Assembly (NCBI RefSeq): GCF_029168945.1
Contig: NC_083609.1
Span: 26,267,001 to 26,331,000 of the forward strand
Reading direction: 5' to 3'
From: Cannabis sativa
Lineage: Eukaryota > Streptophyta > Magnoliopsida > Rosales > Cannabaceae
DNA: 64,000 bases
Within the stretch, counting starts at the first letter, position 1. Every line of letters starts with the position of its first letter. Of this stretch, positions 50,097-61,100 are shown one piece after another. The position numbers and the translations under genes are program-made. A model generated the notes under the pieces. The model ran no database searches and was not told where the DNA came from. It saw only the letters and a list, made by a program, of their open reading frames with translations.

Positions 50097-50105
50097 TTTT
50101 ATTTT
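50097..50105 (+). repeat. 9-bp target site duplication of the MULE, right copy
   Basis: TTTTATTTT, identical to 24,401-24,409. Confidence 0.75.
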
Positions 50106-50179
50106 TTTGGGATTATTTTAGGAAAAAAATTTATAAAAATATAGTTGTAAAAAATTTTAAATATGTTTACAATTTTTAA

Positions 50180-50427
50180 TGTGACGTAGACAAATTGCTT
50201 GTAGAAATCTCAGATTTGAGATGTAATTTTGTGTCGGTTGAGTTTTGTTTTGAGTGTAGAAATGCTAACTTTCTCGCTCATAGTGTAAATAAGTTGACTT
50301 TGGAATCCAAAGCCTCGCCTAGGTGGAATGGGGATGTTTCCTTTTTTGCTCGTCATCTTGCTGAGATTGACTTGCCTATTCCTTTGTAATCGTTAGTTTT
50401 ATTTAATAGATTTCTCTTTCAAAAAAA
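50180..50427 (+). mobile_element. Truncated LINE 3' end (RNase H tail plus poly-A)
   Basis: The plus-strand frame ending at 50,389 reads FVSVEFCFECRNANFLAHSV, then SPRWNGDVSFFARHLAEIDL and PIPL. It resembles the C-terminal end of the plant RNase H-like domain of LINE polyproteins (a 'FxxVxRxxNxxAH' pattern). A short untranslated tail and an A10 run (50,418-50,427) follow, as at the 3' end of a 5'-truncated LINE. The left limit is uncertain and no target duplication was identified. An RNase H-related host gene fragment is the alternative. Confidence 0.45.
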
Positions 50428-52135
50428 AAATATATTTTTATTAACAAAATTTTTTGGCTGTGTTTTCAGTTTTCAATTTTAAAATTGTATTTTAAAAAAT
50501 AAAAATAGAAAACAATTTTTTATCATTTTAAAAATTTAATAGTGTTTGGCACAAATTTTTAAAACTATTTTTAGAATTTTTCTTACTAAAGAAAAATAAT
50601 ATTTTAACACGAGACCATAACATGAACTCATCCAAGTCTGGGTTCGGGTTTGGTTCTGGGTCTAGGATTCGAGTATGTGAGCAAAAATATAAAATATAAT
50701 ATGTTAGACAAAAAAAAAATATTTTTGAAAATTGAAAGCAATATTTTAATATTTTCTATTTTCTAGTTTTCTAAAACTCAATTTTTAAAAAATCTTGCCA
50801 AACAACCCCTATTAGTTTTTAAAAAATGTTTTCAATTTTAACTGATGAAGCCAAACAGCCTCATAGTCTTTTGATATTTTCATGTTATTTTTATATTGTA
50901 CTCTTGTTATTTTGTGGTTATTTTTTATTATTTGTATATTATTTTCATGTTATTTTCTTGTTACTTTCATGTTATTTTTGCGTTATTTTTATAAAACAAA
51001 AATATAAATATATATTAGAACATAAAAGTATAAAATTTTTACCGAATATAACACTTTGTGTAAATTTTCCTTTTTGTTGTTAAGTAGAAATGATGCAGAA
51101 AAAATTGAAGGATTTACTTTTTTATACCATAATTTTTTGGAGTTTTTACAAAAAATAATTAATTTCTTTTAATGTTTTTACATTTTTACTGTCATACTCT
51201 TTGTTAATATTTTTAGAATTTTTTTTTTTTTTAAATATGCTAGATTAAAGTTTCAAAATTATAGAAATATTTTGTTTCAGTGAAACTAGAAAACAACTAT
51301 AGAATACATATACAACGACAAGAAAACTTTTAGCCCAAGATATGTTTTCAAGAGATGGGTGAATTAGAAATTTAAACTAATTTTGAAAATTTAAAAACCC
51401 CAAAAATAGTTTATACAAATTTTCAAATTCAAGGCAATCACATAGATAAATACAAGTACAAATAAATAACAAACTTGAAATGAAAAGTGTTTCGGGATAG
51501 AAATTCTAAACTCTTAATTTTTACAAGGTTTGGTAGAACTAAGCCACCTATGTCTTTGGTCTTCAAAGCTATGAACCTAGATTTGAGTTCAACTATCGAG
51601 CCAAGTTAACATGCTTGACTAACCCTTACAACCGGGGAATTTTTTACGAAGGTTTTTCCAAACCTCTCACAATAGTTTTCTTCCAAAGACTATTAATCTC
51701 GCCGGATTGTTGAAGTGTCAATCTCACTAACTGAGTTATTTTTCCACCGGTGTCAACTTCACCTCAACCAATAGTTTTTTAAAGGACTATCAATCTCTTT
51801 GAATTTTTGAAGTGACAATCTCACTCTTAGATTGTTGTAGTGGTAATCTCACTCTTCTCAGGTTGTTTACAAAGTTAGTGTCAACCTCACCTACAACCGA
51901 GTTATTTTTCTACTGGTGCCAACCTCACCTCTCAATATAATGGATATATTATTTTGAAATACAAAGCAAACTCTCTCTAATAAGATGAAATACAATATGA
52001 AATCCTAGAGAGAATTGCAAGCACAAAAGAGAAGATAAGAACAAGTTTGGCTCAACTGTGTATGGTTGGATTGTTATGGGAAGATGATAAACCTTTAGCT
52101 TAAAACACTTAGAATGATTTTATATGATGAATAAA
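50428..52135. other. AT-rich DNA with low-complexity runs
   Basis: No gene is supported. 50,870-50,990 repeats a TTATTTTCATG unit imperfectly and produces a spurious hydrophobic ORF (50,826-51,083). From about 51,290 to the hAT element at 52,144 the sequence changes character: it alternates 'TCTCAC...GTTGTAGTGTCAATC'-like phrases (51,700-51,930) that resemble LTR-type repeats of uncertain family. The same repeat continues right of the hAT element (53,352 on), so the hAT element inserted into it. Confidence 0.45.
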
Positions 52136-52413
52136 TGCTCAGCTAAGGCTATACAAAAATTTTTGTAAACCGCCCAAACCAAACAAAATCGATAAAAAAT
52201 ACAAACTGACATAACTCGACAAAATTCTAAACCGCCCAATCAGTTAATTAGGCGGGTTAAAAATTGACCCAAACCGCCCAATTAAACCGTCCAAACCGAT
52301 TTAACCCGATGTTTACTTTTTTTTATTTTATATGTATTATATAATATATAAATATAATAATATATAATATATATTAAAAAAAAAGTCCCAAACCCTAAAA
52401 TTCTTTCTCAGCC

Positions 52414-52501
<88 letters not shown>

Positions 52502-52536
52502 CCTTTATCTAAGCCTCTCAAGTTCAACTCTCAGCC

Positions 52537-52583
<47 letters not shown>

Positions 52584-52613
52584 CTCTCTCTCTCTCTTTG
52601 TTATCAAAGTCTC

Positions 52614-52698
<85 letters not shown>

Positions 52699-53351
52699 TC
52701 CAACTATCATCCTCGCATGCGGCGGCCATCATCATCCTCATGTGCGGTGGCCATCATCGTCATCATCTTCGCTCAAGTCAGTACCTCCGACGTAACAGCG
52801 AGCGGCGGGAGTCAAGAGAAGGCTGCACTATCTAGTTAGGGGAAATTACACGCAAAAGGTGGCCACTCGAAAAAATCAAAGAAGGGTGGGTATGTTCATT
52901 TTACTTGTTTGAATCTGCGATTTTCTGTTTATGTTAAGATTCACTTTCACTTGCAAATAAGACACCTGAGTTACAAATATTATGTAAAGCCTTAGAAATT
53001 GTGAGTGTTATGCTCATGCACTTAATGATATATTGTTAGACCTTAGAAAGATATAAAGATATGGGTGCTTGATAACTAATCCCTCTTGCTGGTCTTAGTA
53101 TTCTATGCTATGTTTACAGCAGAGTTTGTTATTCTAATTCTTGTGTCTTAATTTTCTTACAGAAGGCGTCATAAAGTCGATTGTTATTCTAATTCGGTTT
53201 GGTTGGGTTACACCATCAGTCGGGTTAAGACTTTTTTTAAAAAAAATTGAGTAAGTTGCATGCAGAATTTTACAACCCGATCATTACGTTGAGTTAGAAA
53301 ATATATAGTATAAATCGACTAAATTCACCGATGTACAGCCCTATGCTCAGC
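52136..53351. mobile_element. Non-autonomous hAT transposon with 8-bp target duplication
   Basis: The element occupies 52,144-53,343 (1,200 bp). The perfect 8-bp duplication TGCTCAGC lies at 52,136-52,143 and 53,344-53,351. The inverted termini are TAAGGCTATACA and TAGGGCTGTACA (10 of 12 matching), the classic hAT pattern. Subterminal AACCGCCCAA repeats occur at 52,168, 52,229 and 52,272, with GGCGGGTT- and AACCCG-type motifs toward both ends; such repeats bind hAT transposases in known elements. No transposase is encoded. The inside holds CT microsatellites and then a GC-richer stretch (52,700-52,890) ending at a plausible GT donor, with a TTTTCTTACAG acceptor at 53,161, which might be a captured host exon pair. 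Confidence 0.92.
52417..52695. repeat. Three (CT)n microsatellites in a duplicated context
   Basis: CT runs at 52,417-52,497, 52,540-52,597 (interrupted) and 52,617-52,694. The phrase CAGCCCGCCTCTCTCT occurs before the first two, so an approximately 123-bp unit has been duplicated inside the hAT element. The serine/leucine-repeat ORF across this stretch is an artefact of the repeat. Confidence 0.9.
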
Positions 53352-54969
53352 CAACATAAGTTTTTGAGAGAAAATGGAGTTTATATAGAGTTTGGGGGGA
53401 AACTAGTTATTTTTAGTCTTTCGGCACAAAAATTTATGCATCTCTGTGCTCATCTGGACGTCTGGTTGAGAACCAGAAGTGTGAAACTGACCCATTCAAT
53501 CTTTCGGTGAAGGGGCAGAGGGCAATTTTCATTTTTTGGCCCTAAAACGCTTATAACTTCTAGCTTGTTTATTCGATTTTAAAAATTCCAATTGCATTAT
53601 CTTAGATAAATGATATGTGACCTTAAAAATCAATTTAAAAAATTTAGATATCATTGTTTTTTAAATAATTTATAGCATGAGTCTGTGAATTGAATTTCAT
53701 ACTTAAAAATTTTAAGTGTGGACTTGTAAATCATTTTACAAGACTAGGAAATATAAATTAACCTTCATGGAGTCATATTTTTAGTTTCTTGAGTCTTGGA
53801 GTACACTTTAGGTCACTTTTGAGAATTTTAGTAAAATTACTATTTTGCCCTTGGAGTCAGTTTTGACTTAAAAGCTTAATCCTCTTTAGTTCTTACTACA
53901 AAGTTAGCAAATCATTAATAAAAAATAATAATCAAATATTTATTAATCATCAAAACAAGGAGACTTAAGAATTTAGGTCAACAAAAATAATTATAAAACA
54001 ACAAAAAAGGGCAGCTACAAAGTAATAAAAAATGACAAGACATCAATCTCATTGCAATATGTAAATCAATATCAACTCCTCATCTTCTTTTATTTTGCGA
54101 AGTTTTTTCTTCGATTAGTTTTAACAACTTGATTATATTTTTATAATATTACGTTATTCTCTTCATGAAATTTGTTTGTTACAACTTCATAGTTTTTGAC
54201 CCCTTTTCTTAGCCTCCTCCTTTTGGAAATAGTGACAACTAAGATGACAATTTATTTTAAAAAAAATTAAATGAGTGGTTACATTAATAATAGAAAGAAT
54301 AAAGTCTTATAATTTTTAAATAGGGCATATAATATAATGTCTAATAAATAATTAGAACAATAAAAATATAACCAGATAACAATATAATTTTTATTTGTCA
54401 ATATTTACTAGTGCATATTGTGTCAATTTAAAATAAATAAAAAAAACTTATCATTGTGTCAAAAAAAAAAAAACTAAATATATGTATTTACATCTATAAA
54501 GCAACAAAAAAATCAAGATTATAAATTAAATATATATACAATAACAAATTCACATAAATCAAAAAATTACTACAAAATAATTGTAAAAAAAATACCTAAA
54601 AACTGCATAAAAATAACTACAACACAACATAAAAATAACTACATTACAACATAAAAATAACAAAATATTAGCATCATTTAAACATACAAATCATTCATAA
54701 ATCAACTCTAAATAAATTACAAAATATCTAAAAAAAATTACTTTAATTAATCGAATATTAATTACTCTATCCAAACATAAACAACAAGAAAAATACATGT
54801 GTATAACAAAAATAACTAAATAACAATGATAAAACCACTTAACAACAACCCAACTTTCACCTATATTTGTTATAAAGGAAAGTCAAATGAAATATAGAAA
54901 ATGGAAGTGATAGCAAAGAGAATATGTGTATTTTTTTTTATCTTGTTTGGAAAGAGGGTGTAAGGTGTA
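53352..54969. other. AT-rich repeat-derived DNA without genes
   Basis: The left part continues the repeat interrupted by the hAT element (a TTTATATAGAG TATA-like box near 53,382). The remainder, to about 54,970, is AT-rich with frequent CAACATAAAAATAAC-type repeats around 54,600-54,660. No coding frame is supported. Confidence 0.45.
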
Positions 54970-55427
54970 AAAATAATCTTAAGCCCTAGTTGAAACACTA
55001 TTAAAGGAACCATGATACTCTCACTCATCCAATTAATGTCAACTTGACTATTCAACCAAACCTAGATGAGAGAGTTCCTTCTATAGAGATTTCACCTCCT
55101 TCATTGTTCTTCCTATTTTTGGCCTATAGTGAGTGACATGCCCACACATAGCAAGTCAAGTACTCAATCATAGTGAGTAAGACGGTGGTCACCAAACCCG
55201 AAAGAGAGAAAGGGATCCAGGTTTATATCTTGATAATGCTCTGCTACAGAAAGGAATCAAGGGCTAGAGATCTTGAATGGAAGGAGTCATTATATTCCGC
55301 TGCAATCAATGTAAGGTTTTCTTAAACCCTTTATGTGCTTATTTCATTGTTTTAGAGAATTCATATGTAAGATGTTAATTCAACATACTTGTTAGTAAAT
55401 TTAGATCCTAGTAAAATATTCCCAACA
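54970..55427 (+). repeat. Copia LTR fragment (3' end), same family as the solo LTR
   Basis: The stretch matches the last ~450 bp of the copia LTR family, including CTCTGCTACAGAAAGGAATC, the TATTCCGCTGCAATCAATG-like block and the final ATTCCCAACA (55,427). It is in plus orientation. The left part of the LTR is missing. It directly abuts the extra ORF at 55,428. Confidence 0.75.
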
Positions 55428-56466
55428 GTGGCTACCCCTGCACTAGTCACTTCACCATTGTCCTCAAAGGGTAAAGGCAAGAAACCAGTCATTGAACCTA
55501 TATCTTCTCCAAGGATGAAAGGTGTACACTTTAAAACTCATTCTCCTTTATTTTGCTACAATAATAATGTTCGTGACATGGTTATTTATGCACAAAGAAA
55601 ATTTCTTGTTGAAAGAAATTATATTTTGAGTGATCATCATCCATATGGTGTTCTTAACATTCTTCAAGAGATAAAAGAGTTCTATGCTAATCTCAATAAT
55701 GAAATTGTTGATTCTAACTCTACTATATTTTGTAAAGTGTTTGTGAGAGGTCATTGGTTTTCTCTCTCCCCAAGATGTAGCAAAAGCATTGCATCTTCTC
55801 TCTCTAGCTATTCCAAATGAAGAGGAGAGTGAACCACTTGACAAGAATGAGGTTCTCTCTAAGACTGTGGGTCAAAGGATGGTGTGGCCTCAAAATTCTA
55901 TTATCTCGACCACCAATCTCACTAACATGTATGCCATACTTCACAAGTTTGCTACAACAAATTGAAAACTGACTTCTCACACTGCAACCAACTCCTTTGA
56001 TATGGCTTCTTTCTTGTACAAGGTCGGAACTGGATGTGATGTTGATTTGGCCATTGTCATCTATGACCAAATCATTTGTTTTTGAAAAGGTAACAAGAAA
56101 AATCTAAATCTTCCTTTTCCTCTAGTTATTTACAAGATTTTAAGTATGCAGAAAAGTGATCTCAAGACAGAGCAAAAGGATTTGGTGGCTCCTTCCACTG
56201 CTGCATCTTACAAGGCTTCTACTCCAATTCCTGATATTGTTGAAGCCTCATCATCTAAGTAATCCAAGCCTAAATCTTTGGTGTTTGCTTCAGATGACCT
56301 TCCTGCAGAAGCTCCTGTTCCAACTGCTTCAGCATCTGTCTCTGTAGAACTCTCTGGTGTTCGAGCTTCCCTTGATGCCTTGACTGGTCGTGTAATGACT
56401 CTTAAGGGACTCCAATATTTAGTTCTGGATGTTTTCAAAGCCTTGTCTAAGGCCTCAGAAGCTTAG
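55428..56466 (+). pseudogene. SIRE/Maximus-like extra ORF ('plant transposon protein' type), broken
   Basis: Plus-strand coding scraps read MVIYAQRKFLVERNYILSDH, then NILQEIKEFYANLNNEIVDS, then KVFVRGHWFSLSP. Further on come YKVGTGCDVDLAIVIYDQII and NLPFPLVIYKILSMQKSDLK, and finally a Pro/Ala/Ser-rich part ending near 56,466. This order matches the 'putative plant transposon protein' domain found in extra ORFs between pol and the 3' LTR of large plant copia elements. The function is unknown. Frameshifts near 55,780 and stops near 55,963, 56,082 and 56,260 inactivate it. The polypurine tract and LTR follow at 56,790. Confidence 0.6.
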
Positions 56467-57245
56467 TTTTTCTTGTCCTTTTCTTTTTTGTCTCCATTCC
56501 TAAGAACATTGATACTTTCTTTAGTCTTAGGTTTGGCATATTTGTTTTGTTTTTTTGTTTTTTTTTTGATACTTTAGCTACTTTGACACAAAGGGAGAGA
56601 GTAGACTCAAAAACCTATTATATTTTGATTTGCGTAACTCTGGACCTTCTTATTTTGAGGGGGAGTTAAGTTTTTAGTTTCATTTTCATGTTTGTTATAA
56701 GCTATGCATGCTTGTAGGGGGCGTTCTTCTCTTTTCTTATTTCTAACAGGTATGTTGCAGGTTTTTTGTTTTATTTTTATCTATCAAATTGCCAAAGGGA
56801 GCGATTGTAAAATCTTTTATTGTCATATTTGATAAAATAGACAAAAATATTGTTTGTGGTATTTTCAAAATTGTCTTTATTATTTTATTCATTATTTTCA
56901 AAAATCTAGTTTCCTTTTCTTATGTGAAAAGGCTTTCAAAATCAGATCTTATATTCTTTTGACTTATTATCTTTTAAATATGAATTTTCCTTTATAAATT
57001 ATTTGATTTTATACTTTGCTTTTTATGGAAAAACTTATTCATATTTTATTTCTTTTGATCTAATTTCTTGACCAAGAAATCATGCACAACTATGAGTATT
57101 AATGCAGTCAAAGTTGTCTTATTTATTTATGGAAACTTTGCTAAAAACTATCTAGGTTCACTGTATATGTTTGAACGAACTGACTGTCTGTTTAAATAGA
57201 TTTTGAATTTTCTTTTTGGAAAGATTTTCATTTAATGACCTAATC
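56467..57245 (+). repeat. SIRE/Maximus-like 3' end: polypurine tracts and partial LTR
   Basis: After the extra ORF, purine-rich motifs occur (CAAAGGGAGAGAGT near 56,588 and GAGGGGGAGTTAAG near 56,657). The tract CCAAAGGGAGCGA at 56,793-56,805 leads directly into TGTAAAATCTTTTATTGTC, the LTR start at about 56,807. This 'AAATTGCCAAAGGGxGxGATTGT' arrangement is characteristic of SIRE-type copia elements. The LTR is cut at 57,245 by the Cassandra element and does not resume on the other side. Confidence 0.6.
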
Positions 57246-57361
57246 TGTAATGTCCCCGCTTCAAGCCTCCATTGGGCGCTTACACCCACGGAATAATGGT
57301 TTTTATACACAAGTACGTCACTCTGGCTGCTTCATGGACTGATGTTTAACCCTACAAACCA

Positions 57362-57476
57362 ACACGAGTGTTTCCCGCATCCTTTGTCCTTACTCGCATG
57401 CTTCTTGGGAAAACTTCCCAGGAGGTCACCCGTCCTGAAATTACCCCAGGTCAAGCACGCTTAACTGTGGAGTTCT
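57362..57476 (-). ncRNA. 5S rRNA-like promoter region, first Cassandra LTR
   Basis: The minus strand reads GAACTCCACAGTTAAGCGTG, then CTTGACC, and GGACGGGTGACCTCCTGGGA, then AG. These are the A-box/intermediate element and C-box of plant 5S rRNA genes, with a few changes. In Cassandra elements this region keeps RNA polymerase III promoter potential. The 3' part is divergent before a final ACTCGTGTT. It is not a normal 5S rDNA unit. Confidence 0.85.
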
Positions 57477-57732
57477 TTCAAGATGGGCTATCAAAAAACA
57501 AGATGCACCTTGTTGATATAGGTAGTACCAATCAATCCATTTAAGCTATCTTCAACTATGTAGTCCCATACCTACAAAGTCTCAGAATCATCCCGCTTGA
57601 CCTTCCCCAGGCGGTGTGGGATTACACAGCTTACCCGGTGTTTCCCCTACAGAACACGGGACTACTGACTGTCACAATCACCGCCCTTACGGGGTTCAAC
57701 GTCCTCGTCGACCATACTTTCGGGTGGGTCAA

Positions 57733-57745
57733 GGCTCTGATACCA
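57733..57745 (-). other. Cassandra primer binding site
   Basis: GGCTCTGATACCA on the plus strand is TGGTATCAGAGCC on the minus strand, a perfect initiator-Met tRNA complement. Confidence 0.92.
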
Positions 57746-57861
57746 TTTGTAACGTCCCCGCTTCAAGCCTCCATTGGGCCCTTACAACCACGGAATAATG
57801 GCTCTTATACACGAGTACGTCACTCTGGCTGCTTCATGGATTGATGACTGACCCTACAAAC

Positions 57862-57983
57862 CAATACGAGTGTTTCCAGCGTGCTTTGTCCTCACTCGCA
57901 TGCTTCCTGGGAAAACTTCCCAGGAGGTCACCCATCCTGAAATTGCCTCAGGTCAAGCCCGCTTAACTGTGGAGTTCTTTCGA
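57862..57983 (-). ncRNA. 5S rRNA-like promoter region, second Cassandra LTR
   Basis: Same arrangement as in the first LTR. The C-box here, GGATGGGTGACCTCCTGGGA followed by AG (57,917-57,938), matches the plant 5S rRNA consensus as I remember it without a change. The A-box region AACTCCACAGTTAAGCGGGC (57,957-57,976) has two changes. Confidence 0.85.
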
Positions 57984-58177
57984 GATGGGCTACCAAAAAA
58001 CAAGATGCACCTTGTTGATATAGGTAGTACCAATCAATCCATTTAAGCTCTCTTCAACTGTGTAGTCCCATACTTACAAAGCCTCAGAATTATCCCACTT
58101 GACCTTCCCTGTGGTGTGAGATTGCACAGCTTACCCGGTGTTTCCCCTTACGGATCACGAGACGACTGACTGTTACA

Positions 58178-61100
58178 GATCTCATTATCTGTCACATCTT
58201 AGTATTTTTAGTTCTATCCAAAACTATGGATTTTGGCACACCATGCTGTCTTACAATCTCTTCAACATACATATCTGCATACTGATCCACTGAGAAGGTT
58301 GTTTTAACTGGTAGAAAGTGAGCAGACTTTGTAAATCGGTCTACCACTACCCAAATTGAATCAAATAAACTTGTGGTTCTAGGTAATCCAACCACAAAGT
58401 CCATTGTGATATCTTCCCACTTCTATTCAGGTAGGGTTAAAGGCTACAACAACCCTGCTGTTTCTGATGTTCAGCCTTAATCTGCTGGCAAGTTAGGCAT
58501 CTCGTTACGAATTCTACCACATTCTTCTTCATTCCGCTCCACCAGAAGTAGGGTTTAAGATCTTGATACATCTTGGTGGTGCCGGGATGCAGAGAATATG
58601 GAGTGGTATGAGCCTCTTCGAGAATTTTATCTCTAAGTTCCACACTATTAGAAACACAGACTCTAGTCTTAAACAACAACATTCCACTGTCTGACACTGT
58701 AAAGTCTTTAGCTTGACCAGCCGAAACCTCTTCTCTGACTTTTACTAACTCTGGATCAGTTAGCTGTGCAGTTTTAACACGTTCTAACAGATCAGATTGC
58801 AACGTCAAGTTATGAAGTGTGCCTACAACAAACTCGATGCTTGATATGACCATATCTTCTGCTAACTGAGACAAAATTTGAACCATGCTAGCTACCTGCC
58901 CGGGACCCTTTCTGCTCAGGGCATCAGCCACTACATTGGCTTTCCCAGGATGATAAAGGATCTCACAATCGTAATCCTTAACCAACTCTAACCAACGCCT
59001 CTGTCTCATATTCAAATCTTTATGAGTAAAGAAATATTTGAGACTTTTATGGTCAGTGTAAATTTCACACCTCTCTCCATAGAGATAATGCCGCCAAATC
59101 TTTAAAGCAAACACTAATGTGGCAAGTTCTAGGTCATGAGTCGGGTATCACTGTTCATAATCTTTCAACTGACGAGAGGCATAGGCAATAACCCGATTGG
59201 CCTGCATCAGAATGCACCCCAAACCCTGTCTGGATGCATCACAGTAAACTTCAAACTTCTCTTTATCACAAGGTAGAGCTAACACTGGAGCTGTAATTAA
59301 CCTCTACTTCAGCTCCTGAAAACTTGATTCACACTTATTCGTCCATATAAAACGCTGATTCTTTTTGGTGAGTTCAGTTAAGGGTGTTGAAATTTTAGAA
59401 AATCCTTCAACGAACCGACAATAGTAGCCAGCCAGACCCAAGAAACTTTTAACTTCTATCACTGTTTTCGGTCTTGGCCAATCCCTGACGGATTCTATCT
59501 TTCCCGGATCCACTTTGATCCCATCTTTACTAACAATGTGTCCAAGAAAAGATACCTGAGACAACCAAAATTCACACTTCTTGAATTCGGCATACAACTT
59601 ATGTTCCCAAAGTCGCTGCAGAACCATCTGGAGATGTTGCTCATGCTCCTCTTCTGACTGAGAGTACACAAGGATGTCGTCGATAAATACAGTAACACAA
59701 ATATCGAGGAAATCCTTCAATACCCTATTCATCAATTCCATAAAAGCTGCAGGAGCATTGGTCAGTCCAAAAGACATAACCTAAAATTCATAATATCCAT
59801 ACCTAGTGCGGAAAGCTGTCTTTGGGATATCCTCCTCTTGGATTCTCAACTGATGATAGCCCGATCGGAGATCAATCTTTGAAAAGACAGTTTTCCCCTG
59901 AAGTTGATCAAAAAGATCATCGATCCTAGGTAAAGGATATTTATGCTTGATTATTAGCTTATTCAGTTCCTGGTAGTCAATGCACATCCGCAAAGACCCA
60001 TCTTTCTTCTTAACAAACAGTACTAGAGCTCCCCAGGGTGACACACTGGGTCGGGAAAACCCTATGTCAAGCAACCCCTGGAGTTGAATTTTTCAATTCT
60101 TTAAGTTCTGTTGGAGCCATTCTGTAGGGAGCCTTGGAAACTGGTTCTACTCCAAGTGCCAAGTCAATAACGAAATTAATTTCTCTCTAAGGTGGTAAAC
60201 CCGGAAGCTTATCAGGAAAAACATCAAGAAATTCTCGAACCACCTTGATGTCTTCTGGCCGAACAGAGTCAGGCCGAGTGGTATCCAATACCACGGCCAA
60301 AAACCCTAGACATCCCTCTTGTAACAATTCTCTAGTCGTTAGCACTAAAATTGCGGGATCCGAGATCTCTGAACCGAATCGACAAAGACAAACGGTTCTT
60401 CACCTTTAGGTTGGAAGATTACCATCTTCCTCTTACAGTCAATACTGGCTGAGTACTTGGAAAAGAAATCCATTCCCAGAATAATATCAAAATCCACTAA
60501 ACTCATCTATATCAAATCAGCACTCAACTTTCTATCTTCTATTCTGATCGGCATAGACCCAATCCACCTTTTGGAAATAACTAACTCTCCGCCAGGCAAT
60601 AGGGTTCCAAACCCTGATTCATAACTATCATGCGGTCTATCCAATTTACTAAAAATTCTGGCTGCCACATACGAATGAGTGGGCCGAGAGTCAAATAACA
60701 CAGAGAAATAAGAGATGTTGACCGAGAGCTGACCTGTTACCACCGGCGGCCGGCTTCGCATCGGCTCGAGTTATCGCGAACACTCTAGCTGGAGTGGGTT
60801 TCGCTGTAGTCTTCGGTGCCTCAATTCTAAGCTGCGGGCAATCCCTTTTGTAATGCCCTGGCATGCCACATTTGGAAAGCATCCCTGCCCTTTACACTCC
60901 CCCAGATGGTGCTTTTTACAACTGGGCCACTCTAGGTAAGTGTATCGGGTTTCGGTGCCACTCTAGCGATTACCCCGACCCTGGTTCCCCCGGAACCTCT
61001 TGTTCTGGCCTGAGCCACTGGTTGCAGTGGATGCCTTTCTTTTCTGGTCCATGGCTGAACCACTACCTCCCCTGCTAAAACCTGATGCAGGAGGGGTAGG

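Larger units (their letters stand above)
57246..58177 (-). mobile_element. Cassandra TRIM retrotransposon (complete, two LTRs)
   Basis: Two near-identical LTRs, 57,246-57,676 (431 bp) and 57,748-58,177 (430 bp), flank a 71-bp internal domain. The primer binding site TGGTATCAGAGCC (initiator-Met tRNA) lies on the minus strand at 57,733-57,745, two bases from the LTR end. Both LTRs carry 5S rRNA-like sequence on the minus strand, the defining feature of Cassandra. It encodes no protein and must move with enzymes from other elements. Flanking bases (TAATC, GATCT) do not form a clear duplication. The element sits exactly at the breakpoint of the inverted chromovirus to its right. Confidence 0.92.

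Noticed and set aside
50826..51083. Hydrophobic 85-codon ORF resembling a membrane protein
   Set aside because: It is produced by T-rich TTATTTTCATG repeats and has no other support.
52598..52795. Ser/Leu-repeat ORF
   Set aside because: It is a translation of a CT microsatellite; the repeat explains it fully.
57246..58177. Tandem 5S rRNA genes
   Set aside because: Only parts of 5S are present, within 430-bp LTRs that flank a primer binding site; this is Cassandra, not a 5S rDNA array.
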